Shown here one piece after another: positions 13,431 through 20,259 of a DNA stretch of 20,259 bases. Numbering within the stretch: the first letter of the stretch is position 1; every line of letters starts with the position of its first letter. A model generated the notes under the pieces. The model was given only the letters and a program-made list of their open reading frames with translations. It was not told where the DNA came from and searched no databases. Both the position numbers and the translations under genes were made by a program. Source of the stretch: a virus; the IMG/VR virus record IMGVR_UViG_3300036832_000946, positions 1-20,259 of that record. One strand, written 5' to 3'.

Positions 13431-15602
13431 ATGGTAATTCTTGGTGAAGCTTTCATCAACGTCAAGATGAAGGATGAGTTCTCCTCAGCAGTGGCACACA
13501 CTGGTGACCAAGTTGAAAAGCAGGTTGGTGATAAGTCTGAGCATGCCACCGGGCGTGCTCGTGCTGCTTTCAAAGCGATGAGCGGCACATTGCTGACTTC
13601 GTTCAGTCCCGCATTAGGCCCAGTCCAGGAATTGATTGATAAGGTAGATACCTTTGGAACTGCTACTGAGGGTATCAAAGGCAAGGTAAGCAAGTCACTC
13701 CTGGGTATCGGGGCTGCTGCTACTGCTACTGGAACATTGCTTGTGACCATGGGCGATAAGGACAAAATCGCCATGGGCCAGCTGAAGGATGTAGTTGGAA
13801 ATGCCGGTGGTTCGTGGGATGAGTATAGCAAGAAAACAGAAGAGACAATCCACCATGAAGAGCATTTCGGCTATACAGCAGTGGACACCGCCAAGGCATT
13901 AGGTACCTTGGTATCTCGTACTGGAAAAGTTTCAGAGTCGTACAACAACATGCAGTTGGTAACTGACCTTGCTTCACAGAAGCACGTTAGTCTGTCTAAT
14001 GCTGCTGGCATTGTCGCAAGAGTCATGAACGGCAATACAAAAACGCTCAAGCAGTATGGCATCACTACTGCTGAGATCAACAAGCTCACCGACACTGGCG
14101 TCAGGAAGCAAAAAGAGGATGCGCTGTCAAAGCTACAAACTGAGATTGCAACAGAGAAGTTGGAAAAGATAAACACCAAGGACAAGGCAACGCGAGCTCA
14201 GCTGACTGCTTCCATCGCAACAAATACCATCAAAGCAAAGGATTTGCAAAAAGAGATCAAGACAATGACGGCCAGCACAGACATTGGTCGGCAAGCTTCT
14301 GATCTCTTAGCCAAGAAGCTTGCTGGGCAGGCATCCGTAGCGGCTGATACCTTCACTGGGAGGATGAAGGAAGCTCGTGCAAAGATTGAGGATTTCGCCT
14401 CTACCGTTGGGCAAAAGGTTGGTCCAGCGATACAGGCTGCTGGACCTGTGATGATGGGTCTTGGTGCCATCATCGAGTCTGGCATCATTGGCAAGCTAGG
14501 CAGAGGCGTCAAAGCATTCAAAGAATTCATGGAGATTGAGAAGCTACAGAACGCCATTGCCAAGATATCGACTGGCGTCAACGTTGCTCTTGGCTTATCT
14601 GAGGATGCAGCGCTGGGGCCAATCATCCTTATCGTTGCTGGCATTGCTCTTCTGGCTGGCGGCTTTATCCTGGCATACATGAAGATCAAGCCGTTCCATG
14701 ATTTGGTCAATATAGTCGCCCATGACCTGAAGCAATACTTCTTGGATGCGTTACATGCTGTGACTAGTGCCTTCAAAGATTTCGTCAAATTCTTTGAGGA
14801 TGTTTGGAAGACTGTTGTTGGCATCATCAAGAAGTATGGACCAATCATCCTTGCTGTTACCATGCCATTTATTGGCTTACCGTTGTTGATCATTCAGCAC
14901 TGGAATGTGATTGCTCCATTCTTTGAGAAGCTTTGGCATACAGTGTCATCGTTTGTTGCTCGCATGGCTGGTGATGTTGTTGGTGCGGTAACTGGCATGT
15001 GGCACAATGCGATTGGCGCCATCGCTAATCTTGTTAACAGTGCTGTCAGTTGGTTCCAAGGCCTGCCTGGCAGGATAGCTTCTGGCTTGGGCAATCTTGC
15101 ATCCACCGTTGGCGGGGCAATAAGCCGTGGCCTGTCTGGCTTGAAACAAGATGCTATCAATCAAGTTGCTGGTGCTGGATCATGGTTGATCAGCGCTGGC
15201 AATAGCGTCATCCAAGGTTTGATAAATGGCATAACTAGCATGGCTGGTTCGCTTGTTTCAGCAGTGACTAGCACTGTTGTTAATAGCATCCCTGCTCCAA
15301 TCAGGAAAGTCTTGAAGATGCTGTCGCCATCAAAGGTGATGGAGGAGATTGGTCTCAATGTAGTCCAGGGTATGGCCGGTGGTATCACCAAGAATAAGCA
15401 TCTGGTGGCGAATGCATCCAGCGCCATGGCGGCTGGCGCAATCCCTGCTATTAGTGGGCCTGGAGTACACATGGCCGGGCATGGTGGTGCTGGTGGTCGT
15501 ATCATCAATCTATTCCCCAACGCTACCATCGATTTTGGGCACAATTCCCCAGCAGCTGTTGTACAAAAGCTGGAAGCTGCCTTAGTAGCAAGTAGGCTAT
15601 GA
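13431..15602 (+). CDS. Tail tape measure protein
   Basis: Sets tail length and is ejected ahead of the DNA. ATG 13431 follows AAAGGGG (13417-13423) by 7 nt. The 723-aa protein has an N-terminal region with TMP-like ATATGTLLVTMGDKDK and AKALGTLVSRTG...LVTDLASQKHVSLSNAAGIVARVMNG; a Lys/Glu/Thr-rich coiled coil at about 225-285; a hydrophobic segment at about 395-419 (GPIILIVAGIALLAGGFIL) and another at about 471-490; a Gly/Ala/Ser-rich helical region; and PAPIRKVLKMLSPSKVMEEIG with VQGMAGGI, the usual TMP C-terminal signature. No lytic transglycosylase or peptidase motif is evident. By the common rule of about 0.15 nm per residue, the tail would be about 108 nm. The stop overlaps the next gene (ATGA). 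Confidence 0.92.
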   Translation: MVILGEAFINVKMKDEFSSAVAHTGDQVEKQVGDKSEHATGRARAAFKAMSGTLLTSFSPALGPVQELIDKVDTFGTATEGIKGKVSKSLLGIGAAATATGTLLVTMGDKDKIAMGQLKDVVGNAGGSWDEYSKKTEETIHHEEHFGYTAVDTAKALGTLVSRTGKVSESYNNMQLVTDLASQKHVSLSNAAGIVARVMNGNTKTLKQYGITTAEINKLTDTGVRKQKEDALSKLQTEIATEKLEKINTKDKATRAQLTASIATNTIKAKDLQKEIKTMTASTDIGRQASDLLAKKLAGQASVAADTFTGRMKEARAKIEDFASTVGQKVGPAIQAAGPVMMGLGAIIESGIIGKLGRGVKAFKEFMEIEKLQNAIAKISTGVNVALGLSEDAALGPIILIVAGIALLAGGFILAYMKIKPFHDLVNIVAHDLKQYFLDALHAVTSAFKDFVKFFEDVWKTVVGIIKKYGPIILAVTMPFIGLPLLIIQHWNVIAPFFEKLWHTVSSFVARMAGDVVGAVTGMWHNAIGAIANLVNSAVSWFQGLPGRIASGLGNLASTVGGAISRGLSGLKQDAINQVAGAGSWLISAGNSVIQGLINGITSMAGSLVSAVTSTVVNSIPAPIRKVLKMLSPSKVMEEIGLNVVQGMAGGITKNKHLVANASSAMAAGAIPAISGPGVHMAGHGGAGGRIINLFPNATIDFGHNSPAAVVQKLEAALVASRL

Positions 15603-16507
15603 TGGCGACTACATCACGGTTAGTTGATGAAATCACTGGTGAGTCTATCCAGTTGCTATATGACGAATCTGATCCGAACTTTTGCCAAGGCCCAATCTAT
15701 CAAAGCTCAATTGATTATGGTTGGCCCGCACCTAGAGCCGTAGAAAACAATATGCCAAATAGTGATGGCATAGATGATCTAACGCAATTCTGGGGCGATA
15801 GGGCAGTAACATGGACTGGCTTCATAGTGCCTAACAAAGAATCACCATATCCTGCATTGGTGTGGGATAAGATCAGGGCGCTCGCAGCACCCGCACGACG
15901 GCCATGGATTTACTTTGAAGAGAATGGCTGGGATGGCGAACGTCGCATGCAGTTACGCGGTGACGTCTTAACATCGCCATTAGCACGCGACTTTGGGCCA
16001 GTAATTACAGCAAGCGCAGCATGGAAGGCACCTGCAGGTGTTAGTGAATCTGCTGATCAAGCATCATCGCCGATTGCAGCTGGAGTGGGCACTGGTGGTC
16101 TTTGCGTTACAAACACTGGGTATTGCTTCACCACCGATCCTTGTGCGTTCACTATCCCACAAGGTTATGTGGGTACAACGACAGAGATTGAGAATGAAGG
16201 CAATGTTGTTGTCTACCCAACCATTATCATAGTTGGTCAAGTAGTCAACCCTGCGATTATCAATATGACAACCAAGCAAGGAATCTACTTGAATGGCACG
16301 GTGAATCCAGGCCAAGTGCTATGGATCAAGTGCCACGATCGTACCATCTATGAGAACAATGATCCAACGCTGAACAAGCTTAGTTTGTATGACTATACCA
16401 AGAGCAGTTGGCTGACGTTAGCGCCTGGGATGAACCAAATCAATTACACATTCTCCGGTAGTGCTGCTGGCACTTGCACTATGCAGTATCGGCATAGATG
16501 GATTTAG
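15599..16507 (+). CDS. Distal tail (Dit-like) protein
   Basis: The first gene after the tape measure, where siphophages encode the distal tail protein that caps the tube and holds the hub. 302 aa from ATG 15599 (ATGA overlap) or 301 from ATG 15602, which is better spaced from AGG at 15594-15596. The N-terminal half has a beta-rich ring-like part (RLVDEITGESIQLLYDES, DRAVTWTGFIVP, MQLRGDVLTSPLARDFGPVITASAAWKAP). The C-terminal half, from about 175, is a galectin-like part with ENEGNVVVYPTIIIVGQVVNPAIINMTTKQGIYLNGTVNPGQVLWI and SSWLTLAPGMNQINYTFSGSAAGTCTMQYRHRWI. The closing W-x-x-L-x-P-G-x-N-x-I motif is standard for Dit/minor tail proteins. No catalytic motif is seen. Confidence 0.78.
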   Translation: MMATTSRLVDEITGESIQLLYDESDPNFCQGPIYQSSIDYGWPAPRAVENNMPNSDGIDDLTQFWGDRAVTWTGFIVPNKESPYPALVWDKIRALAAPARRPWIYFEENGWDGERRMQLRGDVLTSPLARDFGPVITASAAWKAPAGVSESADQASSPIAAGVGTGGLCVTNTGYCFTTDPCAFTIPQGYVGTTTEIENEGNVVVYPTIIIVGQVVNPAIINMTTKQGIYLNGTVNPGQVLWIKCHDRTIYENNDPTLNKLSLYDYTKSSWLTLAPGMNQINYTFSGSAAGTCTMQYRHRWI

Positions 16508-16510
16508 GAG
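16505..16510 (+). promoter_or_regulatory. Ribosome binding site deciding the minor tail start
   Basis: TAGGAG includes the stop codon TAG of the previous gene and ends 5 nt before GTG 16516. The alternative ATG at 16498 lies upstream of this SD and lacks one of its own, so GTG 16516 is the likelier start. Confidence 0.6.
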
Positions 16511-16515
16511 TAGCC

Positions 16516-17742
16516 GTGACAACTGAGACTCTGGCCCCAGAGGTAAATCCATTGGCAAGTGGGCCAATTGTCTATGGTGCTGCCCCACCTGTGTGGATGC
16601 AGCCAGCACCTGGTGATGCGCAGATTTGCTATAGCGCACAGAACTTCAGGTCATTGATTGGCGCGGTGTTCACATCGCCTGGCGTCATCAATAATGGTGA
16701 CTTCAACGTTACCCAGAATGGCAATGGCGACCCAACATGCAACGTGGCGATCGGCACAGCCGTCATCGCAGGCACAACCATTGCAAACCAAGGCAGTTAT
16801 CTGGTTTACAACCCAGCAGCAGTCAATGTTCAGCCACCAAGTCAGCCGGTGACATATCAGCGATATGACATCATCTGTCTGGTCATCGAGGATGGCCAGA
16901 TAACAAACACGCACAACTATCGCTGGTCAATACAGGCAATTGCGGGGCAAGAGGCAGCGACGCCGGTCATTCCCGCAACTCCAAATGACGCCATACTTCT
17001 TGCGACAATCTTGCGATCTGTTGGTGGCGTGAATATCATCACCAGCATGATCACAAATGTCCAGCCACACGCATCGAACAATCCACTTGCAGTGCATGCT
17101 CCTGACGCAAATGCCTTGACCCACAGTGGTTTCTACTACATCGGCACCGGTGATGCCAATACACCATCGACCACTAGTGGTTCATTGCTTTATGTTGCCG
17201 TCCAAGATGCTAATAACCAAACGCAAATGGCAATGACATTGGCAGCACCGACGGTCATTTGGACACGAGCTTTGGTGGGTGGCGTATGGGGAAGCTGGAT
17301 CCCAGTCACGGCACCATCGCGTTGTACTGCTACACATGCTGCTACGCAGAATGTTTTGAATGCGGCATGGACTGGCCTGACGATGACTAAGCAGGCTTAT
17401 CCAAAATCAAGTGAGCCAGATGGCATATTCACGATCACTGGTGCACAAGTGAAGGTGCCCACTGATGGCTTCTGGTCAATCAATTGTGCTGTACAGCATG
17501 CTTCAGCAACTGGACGTGTTGGTTTGCGCATCAACAATGCAACTGCTGGTGTAATCATTGCCCAAAGTCTCCATGCAGCAGTTAGCGGTGTTGCTGACAC
17601 ACTCAGCGGTATGGATTGGTTGGCGGCCGGCACTGCAATTGAAATGGATGTGTATCAGGATAGTTTAGCGACACGCTCGTATCCAGCACACTCAAATGCT
17701 GCACCAGTAAAGCTGACATTAACGCGCCTGGCTAGGACATGA
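16516..17742 (+). CDS. Minor tail protein with pyocin-knob-like and C1q-like domains (candidate receptor-binding protein)
   Basis: A 408-aa protein from GTG 16516 (TAGGAG 5 nt upstream). Residues 1-185 are an attachment region of the actinophage minor-tail type: YSAQNFRSLIGAVFTSPGVINNGDFNVTQ, then VAIGTAVIAGTTIANQGSYLVYN, RYDIICLVIEDGQ and AATPVIPATPNDAILLATILRSVGGV. Residues about 189-264 look like a pyocin knob: DANALTHSGFYYIGTGDANTP, QTQMAMTL, WTRALVGGVWGSWIPV. Residues about 268-408 look like a C1q/TNF-type beta-sandwich: DGIFTITGAQVKVPTDGFWSINCAVQHA, GRVGLRINNATAGVIIA, and the end KLTLTRLA. Knob and C1q-like folds are common in trimeric phage and pyocin fibres that touch the cell surface. 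Gene position in the tip block fits. Its actual receptor cannot be read from the sequence. Confidence 0.7.
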   Translation: MTTETLAPEVNPLASGPIVYGAAPPVWMQPAPGDAQICYSAQNFRSLIGAVFTSPGVINNGDFNVTQNGNGDPTCNVAIGTAVIAGTTIANQGSYLVYNPAAVNVQPPSQPVTYQRYDIICLVIEDGQITNTHNYRWSIQAIAGQEAATPVIPATPNDAILLATILRSVGGVNIITSMITNVQPHASNNPLAVHAPDANALTHSGFYYIGTGDANTPSTTSGSLLYVAVQDANNQTQMAMTLAAPTVIWTRALVGGVWGSWIPVTAPSRCTATHAATQNVLNAAWTGLTMTKQAYPKSSEPDGIFTITGAQVKVPTDGFWSINCAVQHASATGRVGLRINNATAGVIIAQSLHAAVSGVADTLSGMDWLAAGTAIEMDVYQDSLATRSYPAHSNAAPVKLTLTRLART

Positions 17743-18791
17743 CTGCTACTACACAAGCACCATGGACTATGGCAGTGGGGCCATGGAATACTGGCCCCGT
17801 TGTTGCTGTTGCTAATGCAAGAGGTAGACAATTCAACTTCCAAGTTGATGATTCAAGTAAGTTCACCTTCACGCTAAACGGGAATGACACTGTCTTCCAA
17901 TACATCACAGAGTTGGTGACCGATGTTTGGGTTTACCGATATGGGCAGCTGTTTTGGCGAGGCAGGATTGGGGCAACCTCCGATGCCATCGATGAGCAAA
18001 GCAATGTGGTCACACTCAACTGTTTTGATTACCGTGAATGGCTTGGTCGTCAAATACTTGGACCTGGCGCCACGTTGTCATGGCGAGCTCAAACATCAGC
18101 AAAAGTCATCAATGATATGCTTGTCTGGATATTGGGACGTCCAGGCCTTCAGCCTCAATTGACGCTTGATGCAAGTGGATTGCCGACCAGTACAATCAAC
18201 TTTGACACTTTGGTTGGCGGCACCGTCAAGGACGTTGTAGCATCAATGAATGGCTTTGGTTGGCAAGTCATCCCAGTGTCACAGCTTGGTCTTAACCTGA
18301 AAGCCGTTTCGCCATTCTACTATCGTAGAAATGATGTATTCGTTATGGAGTATGGCGGTGCAGTTGCGCAGGTTGCTCGCAGCCTTGATACTGGCAATTT
18401 TGCCGATTCTGTTTTTGCTAGTGGTGATATGGCATTGGCACCAATAGTGCAGGATGCCACTGGGATCGCCACTGCCCCGCAAGGCCGTATTATGGCAGCG
18501 GCAAGTGATCCAAGCATTGTTGATCATTCACATCTGGTTGCCTTTGCGAATCAGCAGGCAACGAACATGCAATTGGTCGCTGCGGCATGGACTTGTGTGT
18601 TGAAGAAAGGTGTTTGGATCAACCAGGCTGATGCGTGGGTTGGTGACATCATCAAGTTCATAGTCAAGTCTGGACGTATCAATATCAACGACAACTATCG
18701 CATCACGCAAATGGACTTGACATTATCAGATGATGGTGCTGATCACCAGGTCAACTTGACTTTGGTGAAGCCACCGTTCATGCCATACTAG
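17739..18791 (+). CDS. Baseplate hub-like minor tail protein (Gp37-like)
   Basis: A 350-aa protein starting in an ATGA overlap. The opening half has the hub signature: [51 protein letters not shown], then [19 protein letters not shown] loading strand of the form D-V-x-V-Y-R-x-G-x-L-F-W-R-G-R-I followed by D-Y-R-x-x-L-x-R-x-I-L is typical of siphovirus Gp37-like/gp27-like hub proteins in actinophages. The second half ([25 protein letters not shown], then [42 protein letters not shown]) matches the closing barrel of these proteins. No peptidase or fibre extension is attached, unlike many tail-associated lysins. It probably forms the trimeric hub below the distal tail ring. Confidence 0.75.
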   Translation: MTATTQAPWTMAVGPWNTGPVVAVANARGRQFNFQVDDSSKFTFTLNGNDTVFQYITELVTDVWVYRYGQLFWRGRIGATSDAIDEQSNVVTLNCFDYREWLGRQILGPGATLSWRAQTSAKVINDMLVWILGRPGLQPQLTLDASGLPTSTINFDTLVGGTVKDVVASMNGFGWQVIPVSQLGLNLKAVSPFYYRRNDVFVMEYGGAVAQVARSLDTGNFADSVFASGDMALAPIVQDATGIATAPQGRIMAAASDPSIVDHSHLVAFANQQATNMQLVAAAWTCVLKKGVWINQADAWVGDIIKFIVKSGRININDNYRITQMDLTLSDDGADHQVNLTLVKPPFMPY

Positions 18792-18802
18792 GATGTGACA
18801 AC

Positions 18803-20259
18803 ATGGCACAGTTGCCTCCAAATCCCATAAAGGCATTGGACAATCTCAATGGCCGTGTTGGTGTTCTTGAGCGCAAAACATATGTCGGCCAAGGCTCTCA
18901 AGGTCCAGCTGGACCAACAGGTCCACAGGGACCAACAGGCACGACCGGTGCCCAAGGCCCCGCAGGACCCCAAGGCTCACAAGGCAATACTGGACCTGCG
19001 GGTGTGACTGGACCAACAGGAGCAAAGGGTGCGACTGGGCCTGGTGTAGCTGCTGGCGGTGGTGTTGGCCAGATATTGGCCAAGAATAGCACGACAGATT
19101 ATGACACTCACTGGATCGATGAAGCCACTGGCGGCGCTGGAACAACGTCGCTAGATACAGGCTGGCTGTACTTTGGTGTACAAGGTGGGATTCAGTTCAA
19201 CCCAGCATCTCCAGCAGCACCATATACACAAGGTGCATGGGGATTCTCTCGTGGCCGGATTAGACGTGACGGTGCAGGGCAAGTCTGGATAGATGTCTTC
19301 ATTGGCTCTATGGTGCCATCGTTAACAATCCCAGTTTTTACAATGCCGCCTGGCTTTAGACCTGCGTATCCCATCACTATGCCTGGGCAATGTGGTGGTG
19401 GGAACACAGGTACAATCCTCATTAATCCCAATGGTGATGTATTTTATGCTGGTAACATAGGCAATTCGAGCCAGCCAATCGCATTCCATAATTGCCAGTA
19501 TATGGCTGAGGATTCTGCTTCGCCACCAGTCTGGACCCCATTAACACTAGGCAGTGGTTGGGCAAACGTGTCTGGCTATCCACCAGCACGGTATTATGTT
19601 GATCCAGCTGGTGATGTCCATTTATCAGGCAGGATTGCTGGCGGCACTGCTGGGGCTGGCAATTTCTTTGCGACGTTGCCTGCTGGCTTATATTCAACTG
19701 GCAACTTTCAGGTACTTTATACTGCTAATTCTGGCGGAACACCTAATCCCAGTGGTGGTGGAACGGCTAGAATTGACTTAGACCTCAATGGCAATTTGAT
19801 GGTCTTAGGTTATGCCACCAATGGTGGAACTAATCAAGGCGTTAGTCTGGACGGCATAGTCATTTCAAACCCCAGTGGTACATGGGGAAACTTGGCACTA
19901 ACTAATTCATGGGTGAACTATGGTGCTGTGTGGGCACCAGCACAACATTGCCAGAATAGGTTTGGCGTAGCTGCAACTCGTGGTTTGATAAAGGGCGGCA
20001 CCGTAACTATTCCAACAGCAGTTGTTGTCGCCAATACATTCCCAAATCCAGCCGTATCACCTCGATATGAATACCTGTATGTCAATGGTGCCAATTCAAG
20101 CGAAGCATGTCGCGTTGACATCATGATTGATGGTTCGCTTAGCTTCCAGGGCTTCCATGTTGGTGGCACCAACGCCTATGTTTCATTGGCCATGCGTTGG
20201 CTGGTTGATCTTGAAGCGTCGCCGATGGGGCCACCTGGGCCTACTGGCCCACAAGGCAT
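18803..20259 (+). CDS. Collagen-like tail fibre protein (3' end outside window)
   Basis: The frame is open from ATG 18803 to the right edge (485 residues seen). A weak AGGA lies 9 nt upstream, 11 nt after the hub stop. Order: a short helix ([20 protein letters not shown], a likely trimerisation start); 17 Gly-X-Y triplets at residues 31-81; a [22 protein letters not shown] linker, a motif common in actinophage fibres; three related beta-rich domains (about 114-243, 244-360, 361-469); then a second collagen stretch beginning [10 protein letters not shown] at residue 476. Collagen-like stretches form rigid trimeric rods in phage fibres. The beta domains are candidates for carbohydrate or surface binding. 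The antisense open frames here are collagen-repeat shadows. The total length and C-terminal tip are unknown. Confidence 0.85.
   Translation, partial: MAQLPPNPIKALDNLNGRVGVLERKTYVGQGSQGPAGPTGPQGPTGTTGAQGPAGPQGSQGNTGPAGVTGPTGAKGATGPGVAAGGGVGQILAKNSTTDYDTHWIDEATGGAGTTSLDTGWLYFGVQGGIQFNPASPAAPYTQGAWGFSRGRIRRDGAGQVWIDVFIGSMVPSLTIPVFTMPPGFRPAYPITMPGQCGGGNTGTILINPNGDVFYAGNIGNSSQPIAFHNCQYMAEDSASPPVWTPLTLGSGWANVSGYPPARYYVDPAGDVHLSGRIAGGTAGAGNFFATLPAGLYSTGNFQVLYTANSGGTPNPSGGGTARIDLDLNGNLMVLGYATNGGTNQGVSLDGIVISNPSGTWGNLALTNSWVNYGAVWAPAQHCQNRFGVAATRGLIKGGTVTIPTAVVVANTFPNPAVSPRYEYLYVNGANSSEACRVDIMIDGSLSFQGFHVGGTNAYVSLAMRWLVDLEASPMGPPGPTGPQG
18893..19045 (+). repeat. First collagen-like Gly-X-Y repeat
   Basis: Seventeen unbroken Gly-X-Y triplets, rich in GPT, GPA and GPQ, with Pro mostly at X. 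At the DNA level this gives a 9-nt-scale pattern of GGN-CCN codons. It is expected to form a short triple helix of about 51 residues. Confidence 0.85.
19142..20209 (+). repeat. Three diverged copies of a beta-rich fibre domain
   Basis: Copies at about 19142-19531, 19532-19882 and 19883-20209. Each opens with a Trp-containing strand (TGWLYF, GSGWANV, TNSWVNY). Each then has a G-x-V-x-hydrophobic strand ([34 protein letters not shown]), a Pro-bearing LP/TMPPG/TFPNP turn, a strand with I-x-I/L-x-x-x-G-x-hydrophobic ([33 protein letters not shown]) and a closing strand ([28 protein letters not shown]). The alignment is by eye; DNA identity is low, so the duplications are old. Confidence 0.6.
20228..20257 (+). 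repeat. Start of a second collagen-like stretch at the window edge
   Basis: Three Gly-X-Y triplets and the Gly of a fourth ([10 protein letters not shown]) follow the third beta domain and run to the window end. The fibre therefore continues as a further rod segment beyond this sequence. Confidence 0.7.

Noticed and set aside
14198-14893. Long minus-strand open frame (231 codons)
   Set aside because: It lies wholly opposite the tape measure gene and reads as its reverse-complement shadow; no SD, no recognisable motif.
18893-19045. Short tandem DNA repeat or CRISPR-like array
   Set aside because: The periodicity is 3 codons or fewer, with degenerate third positions, and is explained by Gly-X-Y coding.
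18846-19145. Pro/Gly-rich minus-strand frames opposite the collagen region
   Set aside because: Reverse complements of Gly-Pro codons are again Gly/Pro codons, so collagen repeats always produce such shadows.

Overview
The window is the virion-structure (late) module of a tailed double-stranded DNA phage, or a prophage of one, with a long non-contractile tail (siphovirus type). All recognised genes lie on the + strand and are packed end to end, mostly with ATGA, GTGA or TGATG stop/start overlaps. This fits a single late transcript with translational coupling. Several proteins match families I know mainly from phages of Actinobacteria: the protease C-terminal domain, the major capsid protein, the Cys-containing head-tail adaptor, the small DUF1360-type membrane protein and the knob-bearing minor tail protein. 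An actinobacterial host is therefore the best guess. Base composition looks balanced rather than GC-rich, which argues against a typical high-GC Streptomyces or Mycobacterium host and leaves room for a freshwater or soil lineage. No integrase, tRNA, CRISPR, insertion sequence, lysis gene or replication gene is visible. The window is cut inside the terminase at the left and inside a tail-fibre gene at the right.

Packaging and head (1-9827): large terminase (5' end missing), a 152-aa unknown protein, a small membrane protein, an 870-aa portal with a proline-rich linker and a MuF-like C-terminal end, and a 731-aa capsid maturation protease with extra domains on both sides. A 130-nt leader with two stem-loops follows. 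Next come the major capsid protein, with its own helical/acidic scaffold-like N-terminus, and a second, smaller head protein that may be a vertex (pentamer) capsid protein.

Connector and tail tube (9843-13426): a probable major tail protein placed unusually upstream of the connector genes, the head-tail adaptor, a tiny PKD-like protein, a tail-terminator/connector protein, an HK97 gp10-like protein, and two tail-assembly chaperone ORFs. The chaperone ORFs look joined by a -1 ribosomal frameshift with a 10-bp stimulatory hairpin.

Tail tip (13431-20259): the tape measure protein (723 aa, predicting a tail of roughly 0.1 micrometre), a distal tail-type protein, a minor tail protein with a pyocin-knob-like and a C1q-like domain, a baseplate hub-like protein, and a collagen-like fibre protein with three copies of a beta-rich domain. 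The fibre protein runs off the right edge into a second collagen stretch.

The protease should process the capsid protein (and perhaps itself) during head assembly. Terminase docks on the portal to fill the head. The adaptor/terminator proteins join head and tail, the chaperones load tail-tube subunits around the tape measure, and the tip proteins carry host recognition.
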